DNA of 26,959 nt from an uncultured Clostridia bacterium (GCA_934454215.1 CAKSGG010000033.1:1-26959), one strand, 5' to 3'. Positions 8,172-16,227 are shown, numbered from the stretch's first letter. Program-made: numbers and translations. The notes: a model not told the origin generated them from the letters alone.

Positions 8172-8346
8172 TTCCGATATACATCCTCCCAATTTTAACA
8201 GCATTGTTTATTTTCACATTGCATATCAAATCAAAGACGTCTGACATCGTTATGTTTGTTTTTTATATACCTGCTTCGAGGTAACGGGTCCACTAAACCA
8301 TCTCCTTTTTTATTTATTAAAGATTATTTACACTTGCGCAAAAAAT
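8172..8346 (-). promoter_or_regulatory. 5' leader of the DUF21/CorC transporter gene
   Basis: This stretch between the transporter gene and the tandem repeats holds a short leader ORF (8231-8293). It also holds a possible 8-bp stem, GATATGCA (8227-8220) with TGTATATC (8183-8176, one G-U pair). The transporter ribosome site GGGAGG (8190-8185) falls inside the loop. A small hairpin, TACCT(CGAAGC)AGGTA, lies within the leader ORF. I see no convincing promoter; TTGCGC-16-TAATAA just upstream of the leader ORF is a weak candidate. I see no classical M-box (Mg2+ riboswitch) signature. Confidence 0.45.
8231..8293 (-). CDS. Candidate MgtL-like leader peptide (20 aa)
   Basis: GTG at 8293 follows AAAAAGGAG at the ideal 8-base distance and opens a 20-codon frame ending in TGA at 8231. 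The peptide begins (M)DPLPRSRYI and is otherwise basic, ending DVRRL. The enterobacterial leader MgtL, which senses low Mg2+ because Asp/Glu-Pro runs destabilise the translating ribosome, begins MDPEPTPLPRWRIF in Salmonella (from memory). The shared elements are M-D-P at the start and P-L-P-R-x-R. The gene downstream belongs to the CorC/CNNM Mg2+ transporter family. The ribosome site and downstream gene are seen directly; the sensing role is inference. An ATG 11 bases upstream of the GTG is followed at once by a stop and lies too close to the ribosome site. The conserved feature could instead be an RNA structure. Confidence 0.55.
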   Translation of the reverse strand: MDPLPRSRYIKNKHNDVRRL

Positions 8347-8695
8347 ATGCGGAGCTTATTTTTCTCTCCGTCATAATGCTGAAAAGAAGCAAGCAGATTG
8401 CCCTTTGATAATGCGATGACGTATATTGATACTTCAAGCATTTGAAAAGGGTGAGATGCGGTGCTTATTTCGCTCTCCACCATAATGCGGAAAAGAAGCG
8501 AGCAGATTGCCCTTTGATAATGCGACGACGTATACTGATACTTCGAGCATTTGAAAAGGGTGAAATGCGACGCTTATTTTTCTCTCCGTCATAATGCGGA
8601 AAAGAAACGAGCAGATTGCCCTTTGATAATGCGACGACGTATACTGATACTTCAAGCATTTGAAAAGGGTGAGATGCGACGCTTATTTTTCGCAT
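8347..8695. repeat. 109-bp tandem repeat, about 3.2 copies
   Basis: Units begin at 8347, 8456, 8565 and 8674, each at exact 109-bp spacing. Three are complete and the fourth stops after about 20 bases, where it merges into the end of the Na+/phosphate symporter gene. By eye the copies differ at about 7 to 12 positions each (around 90% or more identical). Every unit contains GCAGATTGCCCTTTGATAAT and GCATTTGAAAAGGGTGA. ATGCG recurs three times within a unit. As 109 is not a multiple of 3, open frames across the array change frame from unit to unit, so it is not a protein repeat. There are no spacers, so it is not CRISPR. Function unknown; a VNTR-like or dispersed intergenic element is possible. 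Confidence 0.93.
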
Positions 8696-10437
8696 TATAT
8701 TTTATATTTATTCGAGTATTCCTTATACATTCTGTCAAATTCAGTGTTATTCGTCTTTAAATCCTTGAGCGACTCATGAAGATTCATATTGTTTTCAGCA
8801 GCGTCAATGATACAAACCGCAATATTTGAACAGTGGTCTGCGGTTCTCTCAAGGTTTGTGGTTAAATCTGCCCAGACAAATCCCGCCTCAATTGAACATT
8901 CTCTGTTCTTCAAACGGTTAATATGTCCGTTTCTCATTTTCGGCTTTAAGTCGTCAATAACCTGTTCAAGCGGTTCTATACTTTTTGCAAGCTTTAAATC
9001 GTTGTTTACAAATGCGGTATAGGCAAGAGTCAATATTTCACTTACCGCCGCACACATTGTTTCAAGCTCTTTCATCGCAGATTCGGTAAACTGAATATTT
9101 TTCTTCTGAAGTTCTTCAGCCGACTCAAGAATGTTTACACCATGGTCTGAAATACGCTCAAAATCTCCGATTGCTTTTAAAAGCTTTGACACTGTTCCGC
9201 TGTCGTTATCGTTCATTTGATAACTGCTAAGCTTTACAAGATAAGTTCCGAGAATATCCTCATAATGGTCAACTTTCGCTTCACCTTCATTGATTTCTTC
9301 CGCAAGCTTTTCATCAAAATCAGTCAATATTTTAAAACTGTCCTTCAGTACGGAAACCGATATTCCCGCCATTTCACATACAAGAGTATTGCATCTGTCA
9401 AGCGCAATTGGAGGGGTTGCAAGCAGTCTGTCGTCCAAATCCACGGTAACGTCTTTTTGCTTGGTATCGGGTACAAGCGTATATGCGAGCTTTTCAAGAA
9501 CCGATGACATAGGGAGCAGCAAAACCGTACATGCGATATTGAATATCGAATGAGCTGCCGCAATTCCGAGGAACGAAGCGTTTTCATTGAGAATTGCCGG
9601 TTTTAATATTGCCGAAATCAAGCTGAATATAGTCAGCCATATAACCGTTCCGAGAACGTTAAACGATAAATGCACAACAGCCGCACGCTTTGCATTTTTA
9701 TTTGTGCCGAACGATGACAATATTGCCGTTATACAAGTACCTATGTTTTGTCCCATTATAATAGGAATAGCCGCACCGTATGATACCTGTCCCGTTACCG
9801 TCAGCGCCTGCAATATGCCGACAGACGCCGAGCTTGACTGAATAATGGCGGTGAGCAGCGCTCCGACCAAAACTCCGAGAATCGGATTCTGGAACGCAAG
9901 AAACATATTTCGGAATGCCGGCACATCAGCCAGTCCCGATACTGCGCCTGTCATTGTATCCATACCGAACATTAATGTCGCAAATCCCAAAAGAACAGTT
10001 CCCGTATCTTTTTTCTTGCTTGTTTTGCCGAACATCAGCATTGCAATACCGATTAAAGCAAGAATAGGCGTAAATGATGTCGGTTTCAAAAGCTGCACAA
10101 ACACATTATCGCTTGATATTCCGCCAAGACTTAATATCCATGCCGTAACGGTCGTGCCTATGTTTGCGCCCATAATAACGCCTATTGACTGTCTTAACGT
10201 TATAATACCCGAATTTACAAAACCTACCACCATAACGGTTGTCGCAGATGAGCTTTGAATAATGGCAGTAACGCCCAATCCCGTAAGAAATCCCATAAGC
10301 TTATTTTTCGTAAGCTTGCCGAGAATAGCTTTCAGACTTCCTCCGGCTCTTCTTTCAAGCGCCTCGCCCATAACGCTCATACCAAACAGGAACAGGCATA
10401 AGCCTCCTATCATTGTTAAAATATCAAAAATGTCCAT
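8695..10437 (-). CDS. Na+/phosphate cotransporter with C-terminal PhoU domain (NptA/YjbB type)
   Basis: Membrane symporter moving phosphate with Na+. The 580 residues hold two inverted Na+/Pi domains, each with the hallmark QSSSA motif (residues 61-65 and 200-204) and a following GxNIGT stretch (MGANIGTTVTAWI and MGQNIGTCITAIL). A cytoplasmic PhoU-like helical domain follows from about residue 350 to 565. Length and order match the bacterial NptA/PNaS family with fused PhoU. The start ATG 10437 follows GAGGG at 7-8 bases. It lies 28 bases after the PutP-type symporter stop, so the two Na+-driven transporters are likely cotranscribed. No U-tract terminator is visible at its end; the gene runs straight into the 109-bp repeats. 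Confidence 0.93.
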   Translation of the reverse strand: MDIFDILTMIGGLCLFLFGMSVMGEALERRAGGSLKAILGKLTKNKLMGFLTGLGVTAIIQSSSATTVMVVGFVNSGIITLRQSIGVIMGANIGTTVTAWILSLGGISSDNVFVQLLKPTSFTPILALIGIAMLMFGKTSKKKDTGTVLLGFATLMFGMDTMTGAVSGLADVPAFRNMFLAFQNPILGVLVGALLTAIIQSSSASVGILQALTVTGQVSYGAAIPIIMGQNIGTCITAILSSFGTNKNAKRAAVVHLSFNVLGTVIWLTIFSLISAILKPAILNENASFLGIAAAHSIFNIACTVLLLPMSSVLEKLAYTLVPDTKQKDVTVDLDDRLLATPPIALDRCNTLVCEMAGISVSVLKDSFKILTDFDEKLAEEINEGEAKVDHYEDILGTYLVKLSSYQMNDNDSGTVSKLLKAIGDFERISDHGVNILESAEELQKKNIQFTESAMKELETMCAAVSEILTLAYTAFVNNDLKLAKSIEPLEQVIDDLKPKMRNGHINRLKNRECSIEAGFVWADLTTNLERTADHCSNIAVCIIDAAENNMNLHESLKDLKTNNTEFDRMYKEYSNKYKI

Positions 10438-10465
10438 ATCGTTTCCCTCTTAAAAATCACAAAAC

Positions 10466-12022
10466 CTATTTGCTCTTGACTGCCTCAAAATCTTCCTCAA
10501 TTTCCTTTGACGGCGGTGCTGTAATTAATGATACCGCAACTATACATATCGAGGAGAATATAAACGCCGGCAGCAGCTCGTAAATCGCAAATGCTCCGCC
10601 TATGTTTGAAATCACAAGTTTCCAAAGAAATACCATTCCCGCACCACCGACCATTCCGGCAATTGCTCCCGCTCTGTTTATTCTCTTCCAAAACAGAGAA
10701 AACAATACAAGCGGTCCGAATGTCGCTCCGAAACCTGCCCATGCAAACGATACAATTTTGAATATTATGCTCTTTTCATCAAGTGCAATAACAATAGCAA
10801 TAAGCGCAATCGCCAAAAGGGTAATCCTTGATACGGTCATAACCTCTTTATCGTCCGCTTTTTTTCTGAACAAGCCCTGATATATGTTCTTAGCAAATGC
10901 GGACGCCGCAATCAGCAAATATGAATCAGACGAGCTGATTGTTGCCGCAAGAATACCTGCCATAACAAATCCTGCAAGCAGCGGCGGCAGTAATTTTGTC
11001 GAAAGAGTTATAAATATATTTTCCGCACTTGTTGCCGTAAGATGCTCGGTCGGGTAAAGCTCTCTGCCGACTATACCGATAAATACGGCTATTGCAAGCG
11101 ATATAATTACCCATACCATTGCTATACGTCTTGAACGCTTTAACTCCTCTTCTTTTCGGATTGCCATAAATCTCAGCAGAACCTGCGGCATACCGAAATA
11201 TCCCAAGCCCCATGCAAGCATGGAGAATATTTTAAGAGTTCCGTAAGGAGCGACAGCACCGAACACCGGCTTTCCCGCCTCAACAAGCTGTTCACCGTCA
11301 GCACCCAGCGCCGGAGAAGCAATTCCGAAAAATTCAAGGAAGCCCGGAATTTGCTTTGAATTTTCTATTATTGCCGAAAAGCCTCCCGCATGACTTACGC
11401 CCATCACAACAATAACCGCCAACGCAATTACCATTACAACGCCCTGCATGAAGTCGGACGCACTCTCAGCCAAAAATCCGCCAAGTATTGTATAAATCAG
11501 AACAAATACCGCTCCGACAATCATCATCGAAATATAAGACATACCGAAAAGAGTCGAAAACAGCTTGCCGCATGTTACAAAGCAGCTTGCCGCATATACA
11601 GTAAAGAAAATCAGAATAAACAGCGCCGACAAGGTCATAATAACCTTTTTATCCTCGCGGAATCTGTTTGAAAAAAATTCGGGCAGGGTAATTGAATTAT
11701 TCGCCCGTATGCTGTACCGTCTCAATCTCTTTGAAACAATAAGCCAGTTAAAATATGTACCTACCGCCAATCCGATTGCAGTCCATGCAGCGTCCGCAAG
11801 TCCGCACCAATACGCCACTCCCGGCAAGCCCATAAGCAGCCAGCCGCTCATATCGGAAGCCTCCGCACTCATAGCTGTAACCCACGGTCCCAGAGAACGT
11901 CCGCCCAAAAAATAATTTTCCGAGCTCTTATTCGCCCTCTTCGCAAATACCACGCCTATCCCTATTACTATAGCCATATAAATAACCATAGCCGTCAGGA
12001 TTTGAATTGTTTTACCATCCAT
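10466..12022 (-). CDS. putP: Sodium/proline symporter, PutP type (SSS family)
   Basis: Na+-coupled transporter, most likely for proline. It has 518 residues and about 13 hydrophobic helices. The N-terminal region shows the PutP signature: NYFLGGRSLGPWVTAMSAEA, then SDMSGWLLMGLPGVAYWCGL. Later phrases SESASDFMQGVVM-like and ISSSDSYLLIAASAFAKNIY are also typical. The open frame extends to 12097, but ATG 12022 is preferred because GGAG lies 8 bases upstream and family members start at this point (MDGKTIQILTAMVIY). The extra 25 codons would run through a hairpin of the leader. A consensus promoter near 12200 gives a 5' leader of about 165 bases. Related SSS proteins carry other solutes, so proline is a family-level inference. 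Confidence 0.88.
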   Translation of the reverse strand: MDGKTIQILTAMVIYMAIVIGIGVVFAKRANKSSENYFLGGRSLGPWVTAMSAEASDMSGWLLMGLPGVAYWCGLADAAWTAIGLAVGTYFNWLIVSKRLRRYSIRANNSITLPEFFSNRFREDKKVIMTLSALFILIFFTVYAASCFVTCGKLFSTLFGMSYISMMIVGAVFVLIYTILGGFLAESASDFMQGVVMVIALAVIVVMGVSHAGGFSAIIENSKQIPGFLEFFGIASPALGADGEQLVEAGKPVFGAVAPYGTLKIFSMLAWGLGYFGMPQVLLRFMAIRKEEELKRSRRIAMVWVIISLAIAVFIGIVGRELYPTEHLTATSAENIFITLSTKLLPPLLAGFVMAGILAATISSSDSYLLIAASAFAKNIYQGLFRKKADDKEVMTVSRITLLAIALIAIVIALDEKSIIFKIVSFAWAGFGATFGPLVLFSLFWKRINRAGAIAGMVGGAGMVFLWKLVISNIGGAFAIYELLPAFIFSSICIVAVSLITAPPSKEIEEDFEAVKSK

Positions 12023-12195
12023 ACTAAATTCTCCATTCCCCGCACATTTTTTTGCGGTTTTTAAGTTATTTTCTGTCGTTTTTTGTCCTGCCGTCACTGC
12101 GGCATAAAGACAGTATTGAAAAAATGAGCAAAATTTTTTGCTTGTTTTTCAATATTAATGAGCAAACAGCTACGATACTTACCCATTATAATTAT
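12023..12195 (-). promoter_or_regulatory. Long structured 5' leader of the putP-type gene
   Basis: Two hairpins are visible. The first (12114-12154) has a 10-bp outer stem TATTGAAAAA/TTTTTCAATA, an asymmetric internal loop and a 7-bp AGCAAAA/TTTTGCT inner stem. The second, TGCCG(CAGTGA)CGGCA (about 12088-12103), is GC-rich. Neither is followed by a U-tract, so neither is a standard terminator. The 10-bp sequence AATGAGCAAA occurs at 12123 and 12156 (plus-strand reading). I recognise no known riboswitch. Confidence 0.5.
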
Positions 12196-12223
12196 ATTAT
12201 ATCATAGTTTACAGAAATGTCAA
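12196..12223 (-). promoter_or_regulatory. Sigma-A promoter of the putP-type gene
   Basis: On the minus strand, TTGACA (12223-12218) and TATAAT (12201-12196) are both perfect consensus with a 16-base spacer. The predicted start site is near 12189. Confidence 0.75.
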
Positions 12224-12313
12224 TAAACGCATATTGGTGAATTTATCCAAAATTTAAGACTGATATTATACACAAATTAGTATAAACGCAGTTAGTTTTG
12301 ACTATTATACGCT

Positions 12314-12344
12314 AAAAAACGAAGCTGATTGACAGCCCCGTTTT
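12314..12344 (-). terminator. Intrinsic terminator of the SGNH-kinase-regulator operon
   Basis: Two to three bases after the response-regulator stop, AAAACGGGGCTG (12344-12333) pairs with CAGCTTCGTTTT (12327-12316) through 12 bp, including two G-U pairs, around a 5-base loop. A run of T follows on the minus strand to 12314. Confidence 0.87.
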
Positions 12345-12346
12345 AT

Positions 12347-13768
12347 TTATTTCTTATTTGACGTTCTGTATTCTATAAGCGAACACCCGTTATACTGTCT
12401 GAATTTTTTGCTGAAATAGCTGTAGCTTGTATATCCCACCATTCCGCATATAACATTTGTTGAATAATCCGTATTCACAAGCAGCTCGCACGCCTTTTCT
12501 ATCCTGACTCTGTTAAGATAATTTATGAACGATACATCATACTCTTTTTTGAAAAGCCTTGTAAACTGCGATACGCTCAGATACGCTTTTGCCGCAACGT
12601 CATTGAGTGATAGGTGCTCATTATAATGATTGTCTATATACTCCTTTGCGTTGTGTATTGATTTTTCCGTGTTATTATGATACTCAAAATACTCTGTCAT
12701 TCTGCGCACCAAATCTCGAAGCTTTTCAGCCGACGCATCCTCACAGTGAAGTTCGTTTCCCGTTCTGTTATTAAATTCAAGGGCAAGAAATTCAGCAAGC
12801 TCCCGCCGTCCGCGCTCTCCGCCCGTATTGATAATATTTTCAAGTGCATTTTCCGCAAGTCCCGTTTTTCCCGATTCAATATAATTATATATATTCTGAA
12901 AATCGTAACGACCCTCCGGACTTTCCTTATTTATATCGCTCAGCGCTTCAAACACCTTTATTATTGACACGGAAACGGCAAGATTTAAGTTTTCAAAGCA
13001 GTTTGCCGTATATACATTTTTAAATTCATTAAGATTTTTTCTGAATTTTTCATAATCGCTTGTTTTTGACAGCACCAACAACTCCATACAGTCAAAATAA
13101 TTCAGATATGGTATCACGTAAACTCCCCTGTTTTCCATAAGCTGACCGAGAGCAAGATACAGATTTTCCTTTCCGTGAGTCCATGTTTCCGAAAGATATT
13201 CAAGCAAGTCAATCAGTGCAACCGAAATTTTCGCACACGGGAAATTTTCGGTATCCGTATCATATTTTTCGTCCTTCAGGCACTGTGATATTTTATCTAT
13301 GTTATTCGCTTTTCTGTTTATATAATCCGATACGAGATTCTGAAGTCTTTCCGAGCAGTTGCTTTTAAATCCCGCCGCACTGCCGTTGTGCTTTTTATCC
13401 AGCATTTCTTTCATTTTCCCGCAGGCATCAACAAGCTTTTTATAGTTTATCGGTTTAAGTATATATCCCGAAACTCCGTTTTCTATTGCCTCATACGCAT
13501 ACTCAAATTCGGAATAGGCGCTTATGAGAAAAACAACTGTGTCGGGAAAATCCTCCCGAACCTTTCTGCTTATCTCCAGTCCCGATATTTTAGGCATTTT
13601 GATGTCGGTAAAAATACCGTCTACCCGATGAGTATAAATATATTCCATTGCCATTGCCGCATCGCTGAACACCGCTGTCAGTTCAAGTCCGTAATCCTCC
13701 CAGTCAATCGCATTGGGAATTGATTTTAAAGCCAGCTCCTCATCGTCTATCATTATAATTTTATACAT
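12347..13768 (-). CDS. Response regulator with AraC-type DNA-binding domain (YesN family), second copy
   Basis: Transcription factor of the second two-component system. The 473 residues begin with a receiver domain (about 1-120): acidic pair IDDEE, phospho-acceptor Asp55 (TDIKMP) and Lys105 in GYILKPIN. A variable linker of about 240 residues follows, then a C-terminal AraC domain (about 365-470) with helix-turn-helix units SLNDVAAKAYLSVSQFTRLF and TNVICGMVGYTSYSYFSKKF. It is the last gene of its operon, 12 bases after the kinase stop, with GAGG before the start. Spaced direct repeats upstream of the operon promoter make autoregulation likely (inference). It is clearly different in sequence from the YesN-type protein at 3495, so it probably answers a different signal. 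Confidence 0.93.
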   Translation of the reverse strand: MYKIIMIDDEELALKSIPNAIDWEDYGLELTAVFSDAAMAMEYIYTHRVDGIFTDIKMPKISGLEISRKVREDFPDTVVFLISAYSEFEYAYEAIENGVSGYILKPINYKKLVDACGKMKEMLDKKHNGSAAGFKSNCSERLQNLVSDYINRKANNIDKISQCLKDEKYDTDTENFPCAKISVALIDLLEYLSETWTHGKENLYLALGQLMENRGVYVIPYLNYFDCMELLVLSKTSDYEKFRKNLNEFKNVYTANCFENLNLAVSVSIIKVFEALSDINKESPEGRYDFQNIYNYIESGKTGLAENALENIINTGGERGRRELAEFLALEFNNRTGNELHCEDASAEKLRDLVRRMTEYFEYHNNTEKSIHNAKEYIDNHYNEHLSLNDVAAKAYLSVSQFTRLFKKEYDVSFINYLNRVRIEKACELLVNTDYSTNVICGMVGYTSYSYFSKKFRQYNGCSLIEYRTSNKK

Positions 13769-13780
13769 TTTATCTAACCT

Positions 13781-15553
13781 CTACATTATTTTCGGAACGG
13801 TCATTACGATTTTCGTGCCATGCTCCGACGTACTTATTCTCAGTCCGTATTCATCACCGAATATCAGACGTATTCTTTTTGCGGTATTATCAATACCCAG
13901 TGATTTATCGAGCATAAACACATCGTTCTGCATCTTTTTGTTTATCTCGTTCAGTTCATTGCGTCCTATTCCCACTCCGTCATCTTCTATAATAATTTCC
14001 AGACGTTCTTTATAAAGGCGGGTTTTTATTTTTATTGTTCCGTATTCATTTTTGGGAATTATGCCGTGAGTTATTGCATTTTCAACCAAAGGCTGCAACG
14101 AAAGTTTTAAAACCCTGCATTTTTTTGACGTTTCATCAATATCATATTCAATGGAAAATCTGTTATTATATTTTATCCGCTGAATTTCAATATATGTATC
14201 AAGATACATAAGCTCCGTTTCGAGAGACACCAGATATTCGGCGGTATTAAGCGAATAACGCAGTATTTCGGCAAGACCCGTTATCATATCCGACACAATC
14301 GTATCTCCCTTAAATTCTCCTATTACAATCGCATTTATACTGTTCAGCGTATTGTGCAGAAAGTGCGGATTTATCTGCATTTGCAGCATTGACGACTGTG
14401 CTTTTTTGAGTGCGTCCAGACGGTTTGACAGCTCCTCCCTCAAATCCTTATTCTGCGATGTAACCGCCAGTATGCTGTTTGTTATTATCTGCATTTCCTT
14501 TGTGGTATGCTTTGAGTTTTCCTGAATATCATAAAGCGTGGTATACGGCTGAAGCATTTCAACTATTGCCGATAAATATTTGTAAAAGAATACTGTAAGT
14601 ATCGCAGAAATAATCAGTCCCAGCACAAGCATAAGCGTTCCGATAAGTATAACGGAAAATACATACATTCTTCTGCTTTGGGAATATGTATCATACCTGT
14701 TTACAAATATATACGAAAAACTCCCCGTATTCGATTTTATTGCCGTCGTTACTGTGTTGTCTTTTTTGATTTTCTCAGCTCCCTGCGCACCCGTTTTTAA
14801 AATATCGTACTTCTCACAGCTTGTACCCTGCTTGATACCCGAATCCGATGAGTATATTATATTGTTATCGGAATCCGCAATAAACCAGCTTTCAAGGCTT
14901 ATGTCATTTTCTTTCATTTTATAAAACAGCTTTGCCGCATCTATATTGAAAATCAAAACGCCCCGTTCTTCGCCCCCGTCGGTCAGCTTTTTCGGAATTG
15001 TAATAAAATCATATTCCGAATAATTCATTACTTTTTTTCTTGACTCAAATCCGTTTTTATTTATATCGGTAAAGATAGCTTCCTTATCCTGAAAGCTGTC
15101 AAGATAATTGCTTGACGGATAACTTGTTGAATACACATAATCCGAATTTGTACTGTAAAGATAAATGGACTTAATCAATTCGTTATCCGAAACAAAGCTT
15201 TCCATATATCTTTTTATTACCTTTGTACTTTCCGATTCCCAATCCGTGCCGAGATTGTCACATATCATCATATACTCAAAATCGTCTTTATATGAGCTTG
15301 AATTTTTCAGATTTAAGTAGAATTTTTCAATTTTTTCAAGCTGTGAATCGACATAATATAACAATGCCGAATCCGAATTATTGCTGAGCATTTTTATGTT
15401 TGAAATCATATTGCTGCGGTAATTTCCCGATATTACCGCCGTAAATATTCCGAGCGGAATACTCACGATACAGAAAATAATTACATAGCTTTTAAGCAGA
15501 AAGCTCTGCCATCGGTAATTTTTCAGTACGTTTATTAAATTCCGTATCGTCAT
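13781..15553 (-). CDS. Membrane sensor histidine kinase (YesM family), second copy
   Basis: Sensor partner of the downstream regulator. It has 590 residues: a first membrane helix (about 19-42), an extracellular sensing domain (about 43-300, Cache-like by length and position), a second helix (about 303-328), a linker with coiled-coil character, and the kinase core. Phospho-acceptor His397 sits in the canonical box QINPHFLHNTLNSI. The ATP-binding part shows LSLQPLVENAITHG, EDDGVGIG and GIDNTAKRI. The start follows GGAG at 6 bases. It lies 20 bases after the SGNH esterase and 12 bases before the regulator. Gene order here is kinase then regulator, the reverse of the first pair. Ligand unknown. 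Confidence 0.93.
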   Translation of the reverse strand: MTIRNLINVLKNYRWQSFLLKSYVIIFCIVSIPLGIFTAVISGNYRSNMISNIKMLSNNSDSALLYYVDSQLEKIEKFYLNLKNSSSYKDDFEYMMICDNLGTDWESESTKVIKRYMESFVSDNELIKSIYLYSTNSDYVYSTSYPSSNYLDSFQDKEAIFTDINKNGFESRKKVMNYSEYDFITIPKKLTDGGEERGVLIFNIDAAKLFYKMKENDISLESWFIADSDNNIIYSSDSGIKQGTSCEKYDILKTGAQGAEKIKKDNTVTTAIKSNTGSFSYIFVNRYDTYSQSRRMYVFSVILIGTLMLVLGLIISAILTVFFYKYLSAIVEMLQPYTTLYDIQENSKHTTKEMQIITNSILAVTSQNKDLREELSNRLDALKKAQSSMLQMQINPHFLHNTLNSINAIVIGEFKGDTIVSDMITGLAEILRYSLNTAEYLVSLETELMYLDTYIEIQRIKYNNRFSIEYDIDETSKKCRVLKLSLQPLVENAITHGIIPKNEYGTIKIKTRLYKERLEIIIEDDGVGIGRNELNEINKKMQNDVFMLDKSLGIDNTAKRIRLIFGDEYGLRISTSEHGTKIVMTVPKIM

Positions 15554-15573
15554 AGACGCTCCGCCCTTTCAGA

Positions 15574-16227
15574 TTATTTACCCCATTTTTCCTCTACACA
15601 TTTGAGCCATTGTCTTGCTACAAGCTCATGTCCCGTTATTGTCGGGTGTACTCCGTCCCATATAAGCTCCTTTGACGGCACGATTTTTTTGTATTCGTCA
15701 AACACCGTCTGCAGCGGCACATATGCGGCATCATATTCTTCTGCAAGCTTTTTTGTTATCGGCTGTAATTTGCTTACATATTCTTCAAAAAATTTTCTTC
15801 TTTCGTCAGACCCGAAATTCTCACCCGTAAACGGCTCCATAATGACAAATCTAATATCGGGATTTTGCTCCCGCACTTCATCAAGCAGCATTCTGTATAT
15901 TCTCTCATACCGCTGAGGATTTGAGCCTGATTTGCTGTCATATTCAAACCATGCGTCATTCACACCTATAAGAATACTCAGCATTGTAGGATTTAGATTC
16001 AGAGTATCTTCAATCCATCTTCCGTATAAATCCGCAATCCTGTTTCCGCTTATTCCTCTGTTGAAGGTTTTAATATTCCTTTCAAGATTGTCGACATGTA
16101 ACTTTGCGCCGACAATAAACTGATAGCCGTGACCCATAACATGATTGAGGTCCTCGTTTCTGCCTCTGTTTCCGTCCGTTATCGAATCTCCCTGAAACAA
16201 TAATACTTCATTTTCTCTTAATTTCAT
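15574..16227 (-). CDS. SGNH/GDSL-type esterase (probable carbohydrate acetylesterase)
   Basis: Small serine hydrolase of 217 residues with no signal peptide, so cytoplasmic. All SGNH blocks are present: nucleophile Ser15 in QGDSITD, oxyanion Gly in RGISGNR, Asn in IGVNDAW, and the Asp/His pair in WDGVHPTITGH (about Asp191 and His194). Its closest functional analogues by pattern are acetylesterases that deacetylate imported oligosaccharides, such as Bacillus YesT/YesY on rhamnogalacturonan; the substrate here is inferred. I chose ATG 16227, 11 bases after AAGGAG, over an upstream TTG that touches the ribosome site. It is the first gene of an operon with the second YesM/YesN pair, which suggests its expression is induced by the same sugar signal. 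Confidence 0.88.
   Translation of the reverse strand: MKLRENEVLLFQGDSITDGNRGRNEDLNHVMGHGYQFIVGAKLHVDNLERNIKTFNRGISGNRIADLYGRWIEDTLNLNPTMLSILIGVNDAWFEYDSKSGSNPQRYERIYRMLLDEVREQNPDIRFVIMEPFTGENFGSDERRKFFEEYVSKLQPITKKLAEEYDAAYVPLQTVFDEYKKIVPSKELIWDGVHPTITGHELVARQWLKCVEEKWGK

Noticed and set aside
8172..8346. M-box (Mg2+ riboswitch) upstream of the DUF21/CorC transporter gene
   Set aside because: The region is too short after excluding the repeats, and the conserved M-box core is absent; a leader ORF explains the sequence better.
8434..8695. Two overlapping minus-strand open frames of 73 and 76 codons in the repeat region
   Set aside because: They are translations of the 109-bp tandem repeat in shifting frames; the same DNA unit gives unrelated peptides in successive copies and there is no ribosome site.
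8347..8695. CRISPR array
   Set aside because: Units are head-to-tail with no unique spacers, the 109-bp repeat is too long, and no cas genes are present.
9845..10258. Plus-strand frame of 137 codons
   Set aside because: It is a shadow of the Na+/phosphate symporter on the opposite strand and has no recognisable features.
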